DNA from: Trichosporon coremiiforme
Lineage: Eukaryota; Basidiomycota; Tremellomycetes; Trichosporonales; Trichosporonaceae
Direction: 5' to 3'
Assembly: GCA_039545355.1 (NCBI GenBank)
Contig: BCJJ01000012.1
Span: 1,195,067 to 1,259,066, forward strand
Length of the DNA stretch: 64,000 nucleotides
The position numbers and the translations under genes are program-made. A model generated the notes under the pieces. That model was not told the DNA's origin. It made no database searches and saw nothing but the letters and a program-made list of their open reading frames with translations. Of this stretch, positions 36,070 through 48,020 are shown piece by piece; positions within the stretch are counted from its first letter, which is position 1, and every line of letters begins with the position of its first letter.

Positions 36070-36465
36070 GCCGGCGAAGCGCGAGCCGCAGGCGAGCGTC
36101 AGGCAGACCTGCACCCTACCCAAAAGCCCAGCACATCATTTCATCTAGTAGACAGTCTGTAGAGTAGCCAATCAAGTCATCATGCACTATTCTAGCATCG
36201 TACGTGAGCGACGAGCACGCCAGCGCAGCGAGCTGCGAGGTCAACTGTCGTCCATTCCATATCGTTGGACACACCCACGCCAGTTCCGACTTTTCACCAT
36301 GGTAACCGAAACATAACCTTACGTAAAAATCTTGGTGTGGAGCCCCAACAACATTTTGGACACAGACGTCCACTTACCTCTACCGCTCTCCGCTCGAGTC
36401 AAGACTCAGCGCACTTCATTCCGCCACAACCTCACAACCCGTCTCTCGCAACCAGGAGCATCGCC
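36070..36465. promoter_or_regulatory. Intergenic, SEN2 promoter
   Basis: Between two plus-strand genes. It holds the mL38 3' UTR and the SEN2 promoter; nothing else is recognised. The SEN2 frame is open back to 36265, but the first residues there are not protein-like and the ATG at 36466 starts MSIPASVPAPVGPGG. Confidence 0.5.
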
Positions 36466-38108
36466 ATGTCGATTCCAGCCAGTGTTCCCGCTCCCGTGGG
36501 TCCGGGCGGGTTCCAGTCCAAGGGCCGCGCCCGCGCCGCAGCAAACAACAAGAAGTACGGCACGCCCCTCCCGATCCTCCTCCCCGAGTCGCCGCTTTAC
36601 GCCGCTGCGCTCGCCTCGCCGCCCTCCAACTCGACCGTCGTCTCTCTGGGTCTCTTCACGAAGGCACGCGCCATCGTGCCCTCCGTCACTGGCGTGCTCG
36701 ACCGGGACTCGCAGAGCGTCTGGGTTACGGACCCGGAGGACATGAGACTTGTGTTCGAGCGGGGATTTTTCGGCAAGGGCTCTCTGTCTAGGTCGGAACC
36801 GTCATGGCGGGATGGGAAGAGAGAGTTACTGAAGGGTGGTAACGCGGCCAACGCTGAGAAGATTAGGGAACAGAGGAGAAAGGAGAGGAAGCAGTTCAAG
36901 ATTGACCGAGCGGCGGCCATGAAGGAGGCGGCTATGCGCGCCGAGGCGGTGGTTGCGGCCAAGAAGGCGGGAACGACTGGAACACCGACGCCGACGCCAG
37001 GGACGCCGAGGCCCGAAGGAGAGGGGGAGGGAGAGGGAGAGGCCAAGGAGGAGACGGAAGAGAAGAAGGGAGAGGAGGGAGAGGAGAAGCCCGAGGGAGA
37101 GGAAGTACTCGACGTCAACGCCCTCACGCCGCAAACCTTCCTTGTGCGACCTACACGACCCGACGCGAACCGCAACAGGGGCAAGAAGGCGTTCCGCCGG
37201 AAACCCAACCCCAACCCCAACGCTACCCCCGGTGCCTCTCCTGGAGGAACCTCAACACCCGCCGCGCCCGAGGGAGAGGCGAAGCCGGAGGAGCCGACAG
37301 AGGAGGAACTCGCAGTCCAGGCGGCCGAGAAGGAAGCCGAAGCCCTCCGTCGTGCGGAAGAGCGGGCAAAGGAGGCCGAGTTGAACGAGATGGTCGCCGA
37401 GCTCGTGGACGAGAAGGAGCATTTGCAGCTGTCGTACCCCGAGGCGCTGTTCCTCGCTTCCATTGGCGTGCTGAAGATTCATGATCCCGAGGAGGTGAGT
37501 TCTTCCGGACCAGCCCCGGAGGGGATGGTCTGCGGTGTTATTCCTGCTGCATAGCCTTGCGTAGCGCAGGAGGAGGAGAAGGGAAGAGTTCGGGCTAATG
37601 GCAGAACGCAATGGTGCCTTCCGGCCGCGAGGTCACCTCGCTCCTAACCCCCCTCCCCGGCATTCCGGGCACGATCAACACGGAACTCCTCCCCGACGAC
37701 CCCCTGCTGGTGCAATACGCAGCCTACGCCCACTTCAGGGCGTTGGGGTGGTGTGTCCGCTCCGGCATCAAGTTCTGCGTCGACTGGCTACTCTATCGTC
37801 GCGGACCTGTATTCTCCCATTCAGCCTTTTCCATCCTCGTCGTTCCCGTGTACATGAACAACAGCGATCGAGAGGTCTCGCCCCACGCAAGTACCGACTG
37901 GTACGCCGAGCGCCAGAGCTGGAAATGGATCAACACGGTCATGCGCGTGAATTCGCTCGTGATGAAGACGGTCGTTGTGGCTTATGTCACTATTCCCTCG
38001 AGGGAGACGTTCCGGACCTACGGAGGGGATCTGAGGGCTATCATGGGGCAGTATTCTGTCAGAGAGGTGTCTTTGATGCGCTTCAGTCCTGCCAGGCGGC
38101 GTGATTAG
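36466..38108 (+). CDS. SEN2: tRNA-splicing endonuclease catalytic subunit Sen2
   Basis: Sen2 cuts the 5' splice site of intron-containing pre-tRNAs within the SEN tetramer. Exons join(36466..37494, 37605..38108) give 510 residues; the intron is 110 nt. The N-terminal domain has YGTPLPILLPESPLYAAALA and SVWVTDPEDMRLVFERGFFG with GKGSLSRSEPSW, all typical of Sen2. A Glu/Lys/Pro low-complexity insert follows (roughly residues 150-300). The YPEALFLASIGVLKI motif precedes the nuclease fold. The catalytic triad is visible: Tyr407 in DWLLYRRGPVFSHSAF, His415 in the same motif, and Lys464 in SLVMKTVVVAYVTI. All three key residues are present, so the enzyme should be active. Confidence 0.95.
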
Positions 38109-38316
38109 TCCTTTCCCTTCCTTTAGTTGAGGGGAGAGATGTAGGGGAAGTGGGAAGAGGAGGGGAGCGGGGTCTAGAGCGAGGTGAAGTATCATGGTAC
38201 CACAATGCATTCATCTATGTCAAAGCCCTATTAGCGTTTCTCTATAAGTAACCGGGATCCTTCTGACCAAGCTTTCTATCCCTCCCGACACCTTTCTCGT
38301 CCTCGCCTCGCCCACC

Positions 38317-41300
38317 TTACGCCTTGATCGGCTTCACTTTCAACAACGGCTTGACGGCCTCGACAAACAGCGGCCGCAGCTCATTGAGATGCGGCGTCTT
38401 GGGTGGCTGGAGGGTCTGCACGGCCCGCTTCCGCCTGCGCCTCTTCTGCTGCTGTTGCGGATGACCCGGGTGCCCACCTTTGGGCGGGACGGGGAGGGGG
38501 TTGCCGTCCTTCGGCGGGAGGGGGGGTGGGTCGTTGCTCCCATTGCTGCCGTGGCGCCTGTGCCTATGCTCGTTGGAGTTGGTAACAAGCGGGGACGGGG
38601 GAACGGTACGTTTCGCGCCAGCAGCGTTGAGACTGAGCGTCGACGCGCGGCTGACGATGGAGGACGTCTCGCTGTCCTCGTACCGCTCGTCGTACTCGTC
38701 CTCGTCCGACTCCTCGTCGGCCACCTCCTCCGCCGCGCCGACCGTGCTCTCCCCCAGCGAGAGGGACTGCATGACCGAGTCGACGAGCTGGGCCTCTTCC
38801 GTCGCCTGCTGGTCCAGGCCGGCGGACTGGAACCGCCGCCGCACCTTCTCCTCGTGCGCGACCTTGAGCTTGTAGTGGTACTGCGCTACGGCGTCGACTT
38901 CGGCCATAATCGCAGCACGCTCGGGGCCCCCCATAGGCAGCAGGATCTCGAGATCCAGCGGCGTGTCGAGACCCGTGCGCGCGTAACCGAGGAACAGCTC
39001 GATCCAGCCCATGAGCGAGTCGAAGAGACCCTGGCCCTTCGTGTGCACGTTGTGCACGAAGGTGTAGAACGCCTGCTCGTGCCGCTGCACTAGATCGATG
39101 AACGTCTGCACCGTGCGCTGCGGGTCTTCCTGCGACACTGATGTCAGTCAACGCCCGATACGTACACAACTTACATTCCTCGACCTGCTCGACCGTGCGG
39201 ATCATGTCGTTGATGAACGCCTGCAAGTCGCCCAGTGAGTCGGCGATGCTAGCGGCCTTGTACACTGTCGCGAGGGGCGCGTAGAAGATTGTGATGATGT
39301 CCTTGAGCAGCTCGGCCGTGACGCCCTCGAAGATGAGGGCGAGCATGGCCTCCTTCTCCTTCTTCCTCGTCATGAGCTTGAGGAGAATGTTCAAGTCCTC
39401 GAACAGCCACGCGTCGTCGTTGTCCGGCCCCTCCTCATCGTCCGAGTCGTCAAACTCGGCCTGCTCCGCCTTCCACTCCCGGTAGGCGCGGGAGGCACGG
39501 AACACGCGCTGGATCTGGCCGCGCGACAGCGAGGGGGCCTCGGGAGAACGGAGGATGGCAACGAGCAGCTCGCAGTTCTCCGAAACCGCTTCCTTGCGGT
39601 ACACCTCCTGCGCCTCCCACGACGAGCGCACATACTGCTCGACCTTCTGACAGAGCACTGGGTCATCGATCTTATCCTGAACCGCAGCAATGTCTTCAGC
39701 AAGATAGCGCAGGTCCTCTGTCAGCGATGTCGAAAACATCTTCTGCAGGAGACTTTGTCCTCCGAAGGGACGCGCAAGGAAAAGGTCGAGAATTCCGCGA
39801 ATCATCGCCATCGGGTTCGAGATCTTCAGAATGCCCTTCAGCATGAAGTAAGGCATGATACCGTGCAGACGCTTGAGCGACGCGAGCGAGTCGGACGCCG
39901 TGTCCGAAGCAACGTAGAGTTGGAAGATGGTCGCGGCGAAGCTGACGTCAGTGGCTGCATGGTTGAAACACCGTTTCTCATCACTCACGAAATACGCCCC
40001 CACTCGAGCACACTCTTCTCGGCGGGCGGCAGGTCCTCGACGCGCTCGACGCGACGCACCACGTCGAACACGCTTTTGAGCCCTCCTTCTTGGCTTAGGA
40101 TGTCGCCCTTGAATGCCGCGAGACCGCCGCGAAGCGCCTCAACTCGCCGCTCTGCCTCCTCCCGGAAGCGCTTCCTGCCTTCCTCTCGCACAGCGTCGGC
40201 CTCCAGGCGTCGCTGGACGTCGGCCGCCTCAGGTGGCGTGAGCGTGGTCGGCGCAGACAGGAGGAAGGACCGCATGACGGGCGAGTTGGCGATTTCCGGG
40301 ATCGACATGATCGACTGCAGGTATGCCCTGAGGGTGAGACGGTTCTTCTCTCGGGAGAGAGGCATCGCAGGAGAAAGCGCCGCGCCGTCGAGGTTGTCCG
40401 GTCGCTCAGTCTCCCCCGACGCTCTAGGCGATGGAGTGTTGGTGCCGCTCGGTTGCGGGGACGAGGTGCCAGATCCGTAGATCATGCGCAACGGGTTGTA
40501 CGCGCTGTAGCCGCTGTGCTCCGTCTTCTGCGGGACGTTGGCCGCACTCTTGTCCTTCGGTGGCGGGTTCGGAAGCTCAATGTCGGGGAACTGGATGCGG
40601 AGCTCCTCAGCGAGACGTCGGAAATCTCCGTAACGGCGAGACACGAAGACGTCAGCGACACCCGTCCGCTGGGTTCGGATAAGAAACTCCTGCCCGTTAG
40701 CGCTGCCACTCGCTAGAACTCACCTCGTGCGTCTTGTGTCGCACTCTGCTCTTCGGGACAATGGTGCGGATGCCGACGACGTTAACGTCGAACGCGATCA
40801 TGGGCGGCGGGTGTCCGTCTGCAGCGTGCTTCTCGGCGTACTTTCTCCGCTTCTCCTCCTGCGCCTGCTCGATGCGGCGCAGCTCGCTCTGCCCAATTCG
40901 GACGACCTCCTCTCCACCGACGAGCTTAATGCCGACCCCGATCATCAGACCGAGGTGCTTCTCCATCTTGGCCCAGAGCTTCTTCTTCTCCTCAGCCTCC
41001 TTCTTTTCCTCTTTCGTCATGAGACTCTCGGCTATTTCGAGCTCTTGGGGCGTCTTGGTCGCATGCTGGGCTGCACCGGTAGTGGCGAGGAAGCTGGAGA
41101 GGAACGGCTGGACCTTGTGGCTCCAAAACGTTGGGGGCGCAGCGGCGAGGAACGGGAAGGGCAGCATGAACTGATGGAACATGTAGCGCATGAAGGGCAG
41201 GTCTCCGGTAGTGTACGCTGAGGGAATCGCCTCCCTGCCGATACGCGCCGCGACGAGCTGCTTAGCCTCCTCCGGGAGCACGAACGGCGGCCCAAGCAGG

Positions 41301-41779
41301 CCAAGCGCATTGGCGCCGAGCACTGGATCAGTGATAACACTCAACTCGTGGGCGATCTGCAGATTAACGAGGGTCTTCTTCAGGTAGTGTGCTCGGAGCG
41401 GCGTCATAATCGTCGGAGGCTGCATGTCCGGCAGCGTCGAGTGATAGGGGTTAAGATGCGACGGGTCGACGAGAGGAACAGTGGCCGGCACTGGCGGGCG
41501 CTCGCGTCTTCCTTCCGAGTTCTCTGATGCGCCGCTCGCCGAGTTTCCGCGCGACATGTTGTTGGGATCTCCGCCGGCGGCATCAGCAGGCGGTGGCGGG
41601 GGCGCGAGCTGCGCTGATGGAGCTTTCGGCGGCGACGGAGGCGACGCGAAGCGCGCGGCGAGGTCCATGGCGACTTCGGTTGCGACGTCCTCATCAGGAG
41701 GAGGAGGCAGCGCGCGTTGAGGACGAGCCCTCGGTTGACGGGGCTTGTACGGCAGGTTAGACGGATCGACACCCGACAT
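38317..41779 (-). CDS. PX domain lipid-binding protein (PXB-PX-DUF3818, YPR097W/Lec1 type)
   Basis: Exons complement(38317..39137, 39175..39941, 39989..40689, 40724..41779) give 1,114 residues; introns are 37, 47 and 34 nt. After a Pro-rich start (MSGVDPSNLPYKPRQPRARP) comes the PXB region TPLRAHYLKKTLVNLQIAHE. The PX domain reads EFLIRTQRTGVADVFVSRRY GDFRRLAEEL, with the phosphoinositide-contacting RRYGDF. The long C-terminal half matches the fungal DUF3818 layout (GIMPYFMLKGILKISNPMAM, RGILDLFLARPFGGQSLLQK). The tail is basic, Pro-rich and contains QQQQKRRRRKRA. The yeast relative affects lipid distribution at membranes; binding partners here are inferred. The frame upstream of 41779 has no ATG, so this start is preferred. 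Confidence 0.88.
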
Positions 41780-42712
41780 GATGCTGGTGTTTTTTTCCCG
41801 AGTCGCGTCGATGTCGAAGTTGAAGTCCTCGATAGGTGTCGGGCCGAAGCGCAACGACGTTAACCTCGCGGATCAAGAAAGGATGGTGATTGACAGAGGC
41901 GGCGGGACAGGCGAAAAGGAAACAGGGGCAAATGTTGTGCTGAGAAGAGTGGTTACTCGGGTCTGCGATCTGTGGACGAGGTGAGGCAGCCCGATGGAAA
42001 CACGGAGGAGGGGAGAGACTGGCCAGCCTGGACGACCGAGACACGATAGGGCGGTAATACGTCACTCTGCCGTGCCTCCACCGACGTTCACCGCACGCAG
42101 GCCACCAGCCTTACCTCGCCACCTAATCTGACCTAATCTGGGCATTCTGGCGGGTATACAGGTCACCAAGCACAGTTCGAATCTGCATTGCACCGCCCGA
42201 TCCAGCGACACCAAGCGCCGGCGAACAGGTCAACTGCACAACTGGGGATCGTGCGCAGTCATGACCGAGATGACCGAGACTATAAGAATGCAAGGAACCG
42301 CCGTCCTTTGAGAGAATCGCACCTTCTCTCTGTGCTTACAATCCGATGCAGAGCGGGCAGGGGTACACAAGTCAACACCGGTTTCACAACGAATGCCGGC
42401 TTTAACCACCCGAACCCACGTACGCCCGCTCGACCTTGCGGTATGGGGCTCACTAAGCCTGCCAACGCATGCGGGCACACACTACAGGCGTCTGCAGCAC
42501 GGGGGCAACGACAGCCACAGAATTACAAGGACACAGATTCATTGATCTACGTTCTACAGAGCGTGATTAGATGGTACAACGAGACTACACAGTGCAATGG
42601 GATGGATAAATGCACGAAGGAACAAAACCCTCTATTATCATTGTCCACGGAATGGTTGGTCATGATGGGGGGAGTAATGTCATGAAAGGTGAATGGCGAT
42701 TGAGATGTGCGT
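41780..42712. other. Intergenic between AN1 gene 3' end and PX gene start
   Basis: No supported gene. Short overlapping frames on both strands lack domains. The right part near 42600-42712 should be the AN1 gene 3' UTR and the left part the PX gene promoter. A B-box-like GTTCGAATC at about 42175 lacks a matching A box and a pairing stem, so no tRNA is called. Confidence 0.5.
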
Positions 42713-43484
42713 CTAAGCCTGCGCGATCTTGCTCGCAACAGTGCGCTCACGCTCCAGGCGCTCCTTGTTGGCCTGGAAGGCGGCGTCGCGGCATGCCTGC
42801 ATACCAGAGCTGGACGGTGTCAGTACAATCGCTCCGAGGAACTGATCGCAGGATCAGTAAGGACTCACCAGTTATGTGTCTCGGGGGTACGGTGAACGCT
42901 GCAGAACACCTTGTTGCAGTGCGGGCAGTCACCAGCAAACTTGAGGGCTGCTGACGGGCACTGAGTCGGGGGATTGGCGGTCATGGGCTTGGGCGACGAC
43001 TCGGGGGCAGCAGCGGCCTCCTCAGCCTCACCCTCGGACTTAACCGGGATGTTGTAGATGACCTTGAACTGGCAGCGCTTCTTGGCAGGCCTGTGCGTTC
43101 GTGATTGTTGGTAGCAGCGAGATGCAGGGATCAAAGACAAAGCAACGTTCGGGTAGTGGTGGGCGATAGAGGAGGGCATGGAGCGAAATGTGAACAAACG
43201 GTACCGGTTCCGAGGAGGGACGATGAAAATGGCGTCAGCATCAGAGGTCAAACGAGCAACAATAGCAGTGAATCAACGGGGCGATGCCAATGGGTAGCGA
43301 CGAGAGCCGTTGGGGTGACATGGAAGGCTCCAATGACGGGTTCCAGTCACGCATTCGTCGTACCAAATTGATCATATTTGCCACCGTATGGTGCAATCCT
43401 GCAGTCCGTCCATCCATGAATCCAGCCGATAAGTGGGGTTGGGTGGATGGTGACGGTTGGAAAGCGCTTGTCCTGTACTCACAT
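42713..43484 (-). CDS. Small AN1-type zinc finger protein with intron-split start codon
   Basis: Preferred exons complement(42713..42809, 42869..43090, 43483..43484) give 106 residues. The first coding exon contributes only AT of the start codon and the next exon supplies G, giving MPAKKRCQFKVIYNIPVKSE. The AN1 finger is CPSAALKFAGDCPHCNKVFC then SVHRTPETHNC, that is C-x10-C-x2-C-x4-C-x2-H-x5-H-x-C, with a widened first Cys pair (Cys7 to the next Cys). A last exon adds SGMQACRDAAFQANKERLER and a basic tail. AN1 proteins of this size (yeast Tmc1/Cuz1 relatives) work with Cdc48 and the proteasome under stress; that role is inferred. Alternative: no 392-nt intron and a start at the ATG of MPSSIAHHYPN. 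Confidence 0.8.
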
Positions 43485-46419
43485 GTTGGGTGGTAATCAG
43501 TTGGGTGTTGGTATACAGGTGGATCGGGTGTAGTAGAGAGTGAGAGAGACGAGAGATGTTGAAGGGGAGAAATGGAGATGAAGGGATGAGTGGTTGATAA
43601 AGCGTTGACGAGGGATGTGGTCGAGTGAGGAGTCGACTCGGCAATTGATGGACAGTGGTGGGTGGTGAGGGGCGGTAGGGTGGGGCTGGGTTGGTAGGCT
43701 GAGTAAGGGCTTTGACGGAGGCGGCCGGTGAGTGTGTGCAGAACTGAGTGCTGAGTGCTGAGTGCGCTATCGGGCATGCGGGCACGGCAGGGCGGGGTGC
43801 GGTGCGGTGCGTAGGAGGCGGTAGACGGTTCTGGAGCTGGGCAGGGGCCAGGGGGAACAGGGAGCGAGCTAAGCTGACAGGGTAGGGCGAGGAAGGGGAA
43901 CGCCGGCGAGGGGCGGTGAGCGATAGTGATGAGGTGGTGGTGTGGGGTTATGATTGGTGAAGCGAGGATTTGATGTCGCCCTGGATTAAGATTTGCCGCT
44001 CTGGGCTGGTGGTGCTGAGTGGTGCTGGGTGGTGCTGGGTCCAGGGGCACGGAGGGTTACGGTACGGGGTCCGGGGTCCTGTGCACCAGCGCACCAGCGT
44101 AGGTGTCCCTCGTCCCTCAGATTGACCCTATGGACCCTCAGCTAAGGATCTGCATGCAGTCACAGGGTAATCTCTTGGGTGCTTCGTGCAATCGAGAGCC
44201 GCCGTGCGCCTACCCTCAAGGGCGCTGGGCGCACGCTAGGCCGACCTGGAACCTCCACTCTCATTCCCACAGCCCACACCACAGCTTCACCCAGAGGGCA
44301 AGAGCATGCAGCCTGCTTGCCGGGTGGCAACGCCCCTTCCCCTCTCCCTTCGGATGCATCTCATTCACCCACCTCCACTTGTAATCCGCCAGCCGACCGG
44401 TCCAACGGCCACCAGCGCCGCAGTCTAGTGCGCGCCTCGCTTCTCTGCTGCAGCCACTTACAACCCCGTTGTCTTTCACTGCGACATATCAATTGCATGC
44501 ATCCGCCCTATGATCGCATGCATCCCTCATGACCCCGTGTGAGCAGCATCCAGATCTACAATGCACAGCCGTACAATCCCGTCGATGATGTCGCCTCCCG
44601 TCTCCCGGCCGTGGTCGCCGTGGATCGGATCAGGTTCGAGCCGAGAACTGCAGAATTGGCCGACGGAGGGCCACGCCTGGGTGCATGGGTGATGGATGAA
44701 CTGGACTGGCGATGACGCCGGCGTATACGGCGTATGCGCGTATGCGATGGGCGCTGAGTGGCCGAGGGTGCCGCTAGCTCGGTGAGCTCAGTGGCGCACC
44801 GTGGTGCGCAGTGGTGTTTTGGCTCGGTGGGCGTAGAGGGGTGGACCCGTCGGTCCGCCGTCCCCAAGTGGCAACTTGGTGTCAAACAAAAGCGATCGCC
44901 GTCACCTTATGCGAGTGGAGTGCACTCAGGTTTGTGTGCATTCGGTATTGTCTGCTAGTTCTGGCCCCTTTTGCGCTCCCTGCTCCATACTGCTGTACTG
45001 CTGTCCGTCGGGCCGTCACCCGCCACTGCGTCACTGATCCTGCCGTGCCAGTTCGGTATACGATTAGTGTGACTGACAGCGGGCAGGGGTGAGCGGCGGA
45101 GCTACGCGATGTCTGACATGCCTCACACATACGCCCGCTCCCGCAGACGCAGGCGCCACTCCACTGCGACACAGCGTCCCCACCTTGCTCGCCACGATCT
45201 TCTGCGTGTTGCATCCGCACCGCAGTGCAGACCTTCAACCGCCCGCACCTGCGCAGCCTCATCTGCGCCTGCATGCGCCTCACAACCTCATGCACAGTGC
45301 CACGCGACGGTGGTGAGGTGGTGCCTGTGTGCCTGGGAACACTTCGTCAGCGTGTGGGCGTGCGTGCTTGTGAGCTTGCGAGATCCGACATTGTTCCTTC
45401 GTTCCTTCCTTGGATTCCATCACGAATGAGCTCTCCTGGTCGAAGCTTATACCGTCACCTGTACCTTATCCTGCGCTTTCGGTCACCGGCCACTGTGCCA
45501 GAGTAAACCTTGCACTCGATACCACTGCTCCACTGCGCCACTGACCCGCCGACTCAGGCCGTACGCTCGCAGGCCAGCTTGCTTATGGTGCGGACCGCGT
45601 ACCCATTCCTCTGACCGTGGCTGCCCATCCGGCAAGCGACGGCAAGGACCTTCCTGGACCTCTCCAGGCTGGGTTAGTAGCCATCGTCTGCGTGTGCCGC
45701 ATGTGCCGACGGTGCCGCCCCAATCTACTCTGCATCACCGGACATACCGCACCTTTCGTGTCGTCTCATTTATCGCATGCTGGCTGGGGCTGTGTGTCCT
45801 GTATCAACCACGGCTCCTTCCACGTCCGTTCCCTCATGCCGAGGGGTACCCAATACGTGGCCGTGTGATGCAAGCTCACCAGCTCCACGTAACATTGACC
45901 TTCCCCACCCACTCTTCCCGTCACGACTCGTCACGACTCCAGCATAGATAGTGAATGTGACGACCGTCACGCACGCCGGCATGCGCGATAAACGCTGTAG
46001 CAACGATGATCACCTGACCTTCCTTGGCCGTCACCGTTACGCACATCCGTCGCCATTCTTCCGTGCATTTGCGCCACTCTGGGCTTTTTGTTGTTAGCAC
46101 TGCAGCACTACCGTGCATGCCGTGCTGGCATGACAGCGAGGCCTGGCATGCTGGCAGCACGCTCGCAGGCAGTACGTTAATCCGGACCATTCTTTCATTA
46201 GGAATCGAAATACAGGGTGAGACTAATGGCTCCACGTGTCGATCGAAACGGCGTGCCTGGCTGCGCTGGCAGGCTGATCTGGCAGTCGCGCGCTTGGCGG
46301 CACATAGCCCAGCCCCGCGCACAGCGCTGCACTGAGGTCATAGCTGCTTTGTTATCGAGGTGTCACCCTCGCACCAACCTTCGCTCACCTTCCTCCCGTC
46401 ATTTAGCACACTCAACCCA
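43485..46419. other. 2.9 kb gene-poor stretch upstream of PDI
   Basis: No exon chain or domain was recognised on either strand. The left part (about 43500-44050) is rich in GGTGGT and TGAGTG runs, including tandem GAGTGCT near 43744-43765 and GCTGGGTGGT near 44008-44040. The middle and right parts are mixed sequence with many short frames that shadow each other. The stretch holds the promoters of the divergent AN1 and PDI genes and may hold non-coding transcripts, which sequence alone cannot show. Confidence 0.5.
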
Positions 46420-47819
46420 ATGCACCTCCCGTCTCTGGCGGTCACGCTGTCGGGCCTCGCGGCCCTCGTCCAGGTCCATGCGGGCATGTACGGCGCGCCC
46501 GTCGTCGAGCTCGACGCCAAGTCCTTCAAGGACGTCATGGGCAACGAGCACGCCTCCATGGTCGCCTTTGTTGCGCCGTGGTAAGTGTCTTCCTCGACCA
46601 TATCTCAATGCACTCTTCCCCGTTTCTGGCGCGTAGAACGAAACTGACAAGCAGGTGCGGGCACTGCAAGAACCTGGGTCCCGAGTTCATGGCCGCCGCG
46701 CAGAGTCTCTCCCCGCTAATCCCTTTCTACACCGTTGACTGCGACGAGGACAAGAACAAGGGCCTCTGCGCGCAGTACGGCGTGCAGGGTTTCCCGACGA
46801 TTAAGGCATTCCCTCGCGCTGGCAAGGGCTCCGCGCGTGACTACAACGGCGAGCGTCGCCGCGGCGCTCTCGTCGAGTACGCCAAGACTCTCGTGCCGGA
46901 CCGCGTTAAGAAGCTCCGTGTCGACGGCTCCGCTGAGCCCCTGGTCAAGGGCTTCCTCAAGGAGAAGAAGGAGCTTCCCCACGCCCTCCTCGTGCACCCC
47001 TCTCAGCCCAGCATCCCGTTCCTGTGGAAGGTTCTCGGACACCGTCTCTCTAACAAGGTGAGCTAGGTCGTCTTCAACGAAAGCTGACCCCAGGCTTCTC
47101 TTGGATATGTCAAAGACGCGACCGGCGATGTGCTCGCGATCGCGGATGAGGCAGGCGGCGACGCACGTCTCCTCTTCTGGCCCGCTGGTGCGGACCAGGG
47201 CTCCGTCGAGGTGTACAAAGGTGACTTATACTAGGGTCGCCTTAGCTGACTACCAGGTCCCATGAAGTTCAACCCGCTACTCGAGTGGCTAGAGGCCGCG
47301 CTGGAGGGCGACGTCCGCCCCTCCGAAGAGGAGGAAAAGGAGAAGCCCTCCGGCTCCAACTCGGGATCGGCGAAAAAGGCCCAGTCTGGCGAGAGCGAGG
47401 CTGAGCGCCGTGCACGTCTCCGTGCGAAGATGGACGAGGCTGAGCGCCGCGACAAGATCCGTCGCGAGAAGCTCGCGGCCCAGCGTGCGGCTCAGCAGGT
47501 CCAGTCCGACGAGGACGGGGAGGACGCCACGGGTACTGAGACGGCGCCCGACGCCGAGCCTGCCGAGGACGCAGACGACGAGGTTGCGGCTGAGCAGCCG
47601 GGCGTCGCGGAGCCGGTCGAGGGCGAAAACAGCGCGGACGCTGACGGCGTTGTCGTCGAGGAAGGTGCGACGGGAACGGAGACTGCCCCTGACGCCGAGC
47701 CGGCCGAGGACGCCGACGACGAGGTCAGGATCGAGGAGGACGACGAGGTCGAGGAACCCGTCGAGGACGAGGATGAGGACGAGGATGAAGAGGAGTTGTT
47801 CGAGCACGATGAACTCTAA
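46420..47819 (+). CDS. ER protein disulfide isomerase, single thioredoxin domain, HDEL
   Basis: Forms and shuffles disulfides in the ER lumen. Exons join(46420..46580, 46655..47057, 47094..47220, 47257..47819) give 417 residues; introns are 74, 36 and 36 nt. Signal peptide MHLPSLAVTLSGLAALVQVH. The thioredoxin active site WCGHC (Cys55, Cys58) is interrupted by intron 1 exactly within the Trp codon. YGVQGFPTIKAFPRAGKGSA carries the cis-Pro. One catalytic domain plus a redox-inactive region resembles yeast Mpd1. The C-terminal 180 residues are highly charged, with a KMDEAERRDKIRREKLAAQR helix and an acidic tail holding a 20-residue duplication, and the protein ends EHDEL, giving the HDEL retention signal. 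Confidence 0.93.
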
Positions 47820-48020
47820 TCACGGGCTCCAAGCAAAACTGTGCACACTGTCCTGTTCACATGTGTGTTCCACATTTCTATGCATACAACATAAGGTCAT
47901 CCAAACACTTACGTCAATCTTGCTGATTATTTGCCAAGCTAACTAAAGACTATGAAACTTATGCCTAAACGATCATCCTCTCGCAACCTTTGTATCAATA
48001 CTTTTGTTTTCGCGCATCCT

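Noticed and set aside
42170..42200. tRNA B-box-like GTTCGAATC
   Set aside because: The T-stem pairs over only three bases and no A box lies at the right distance upstream.
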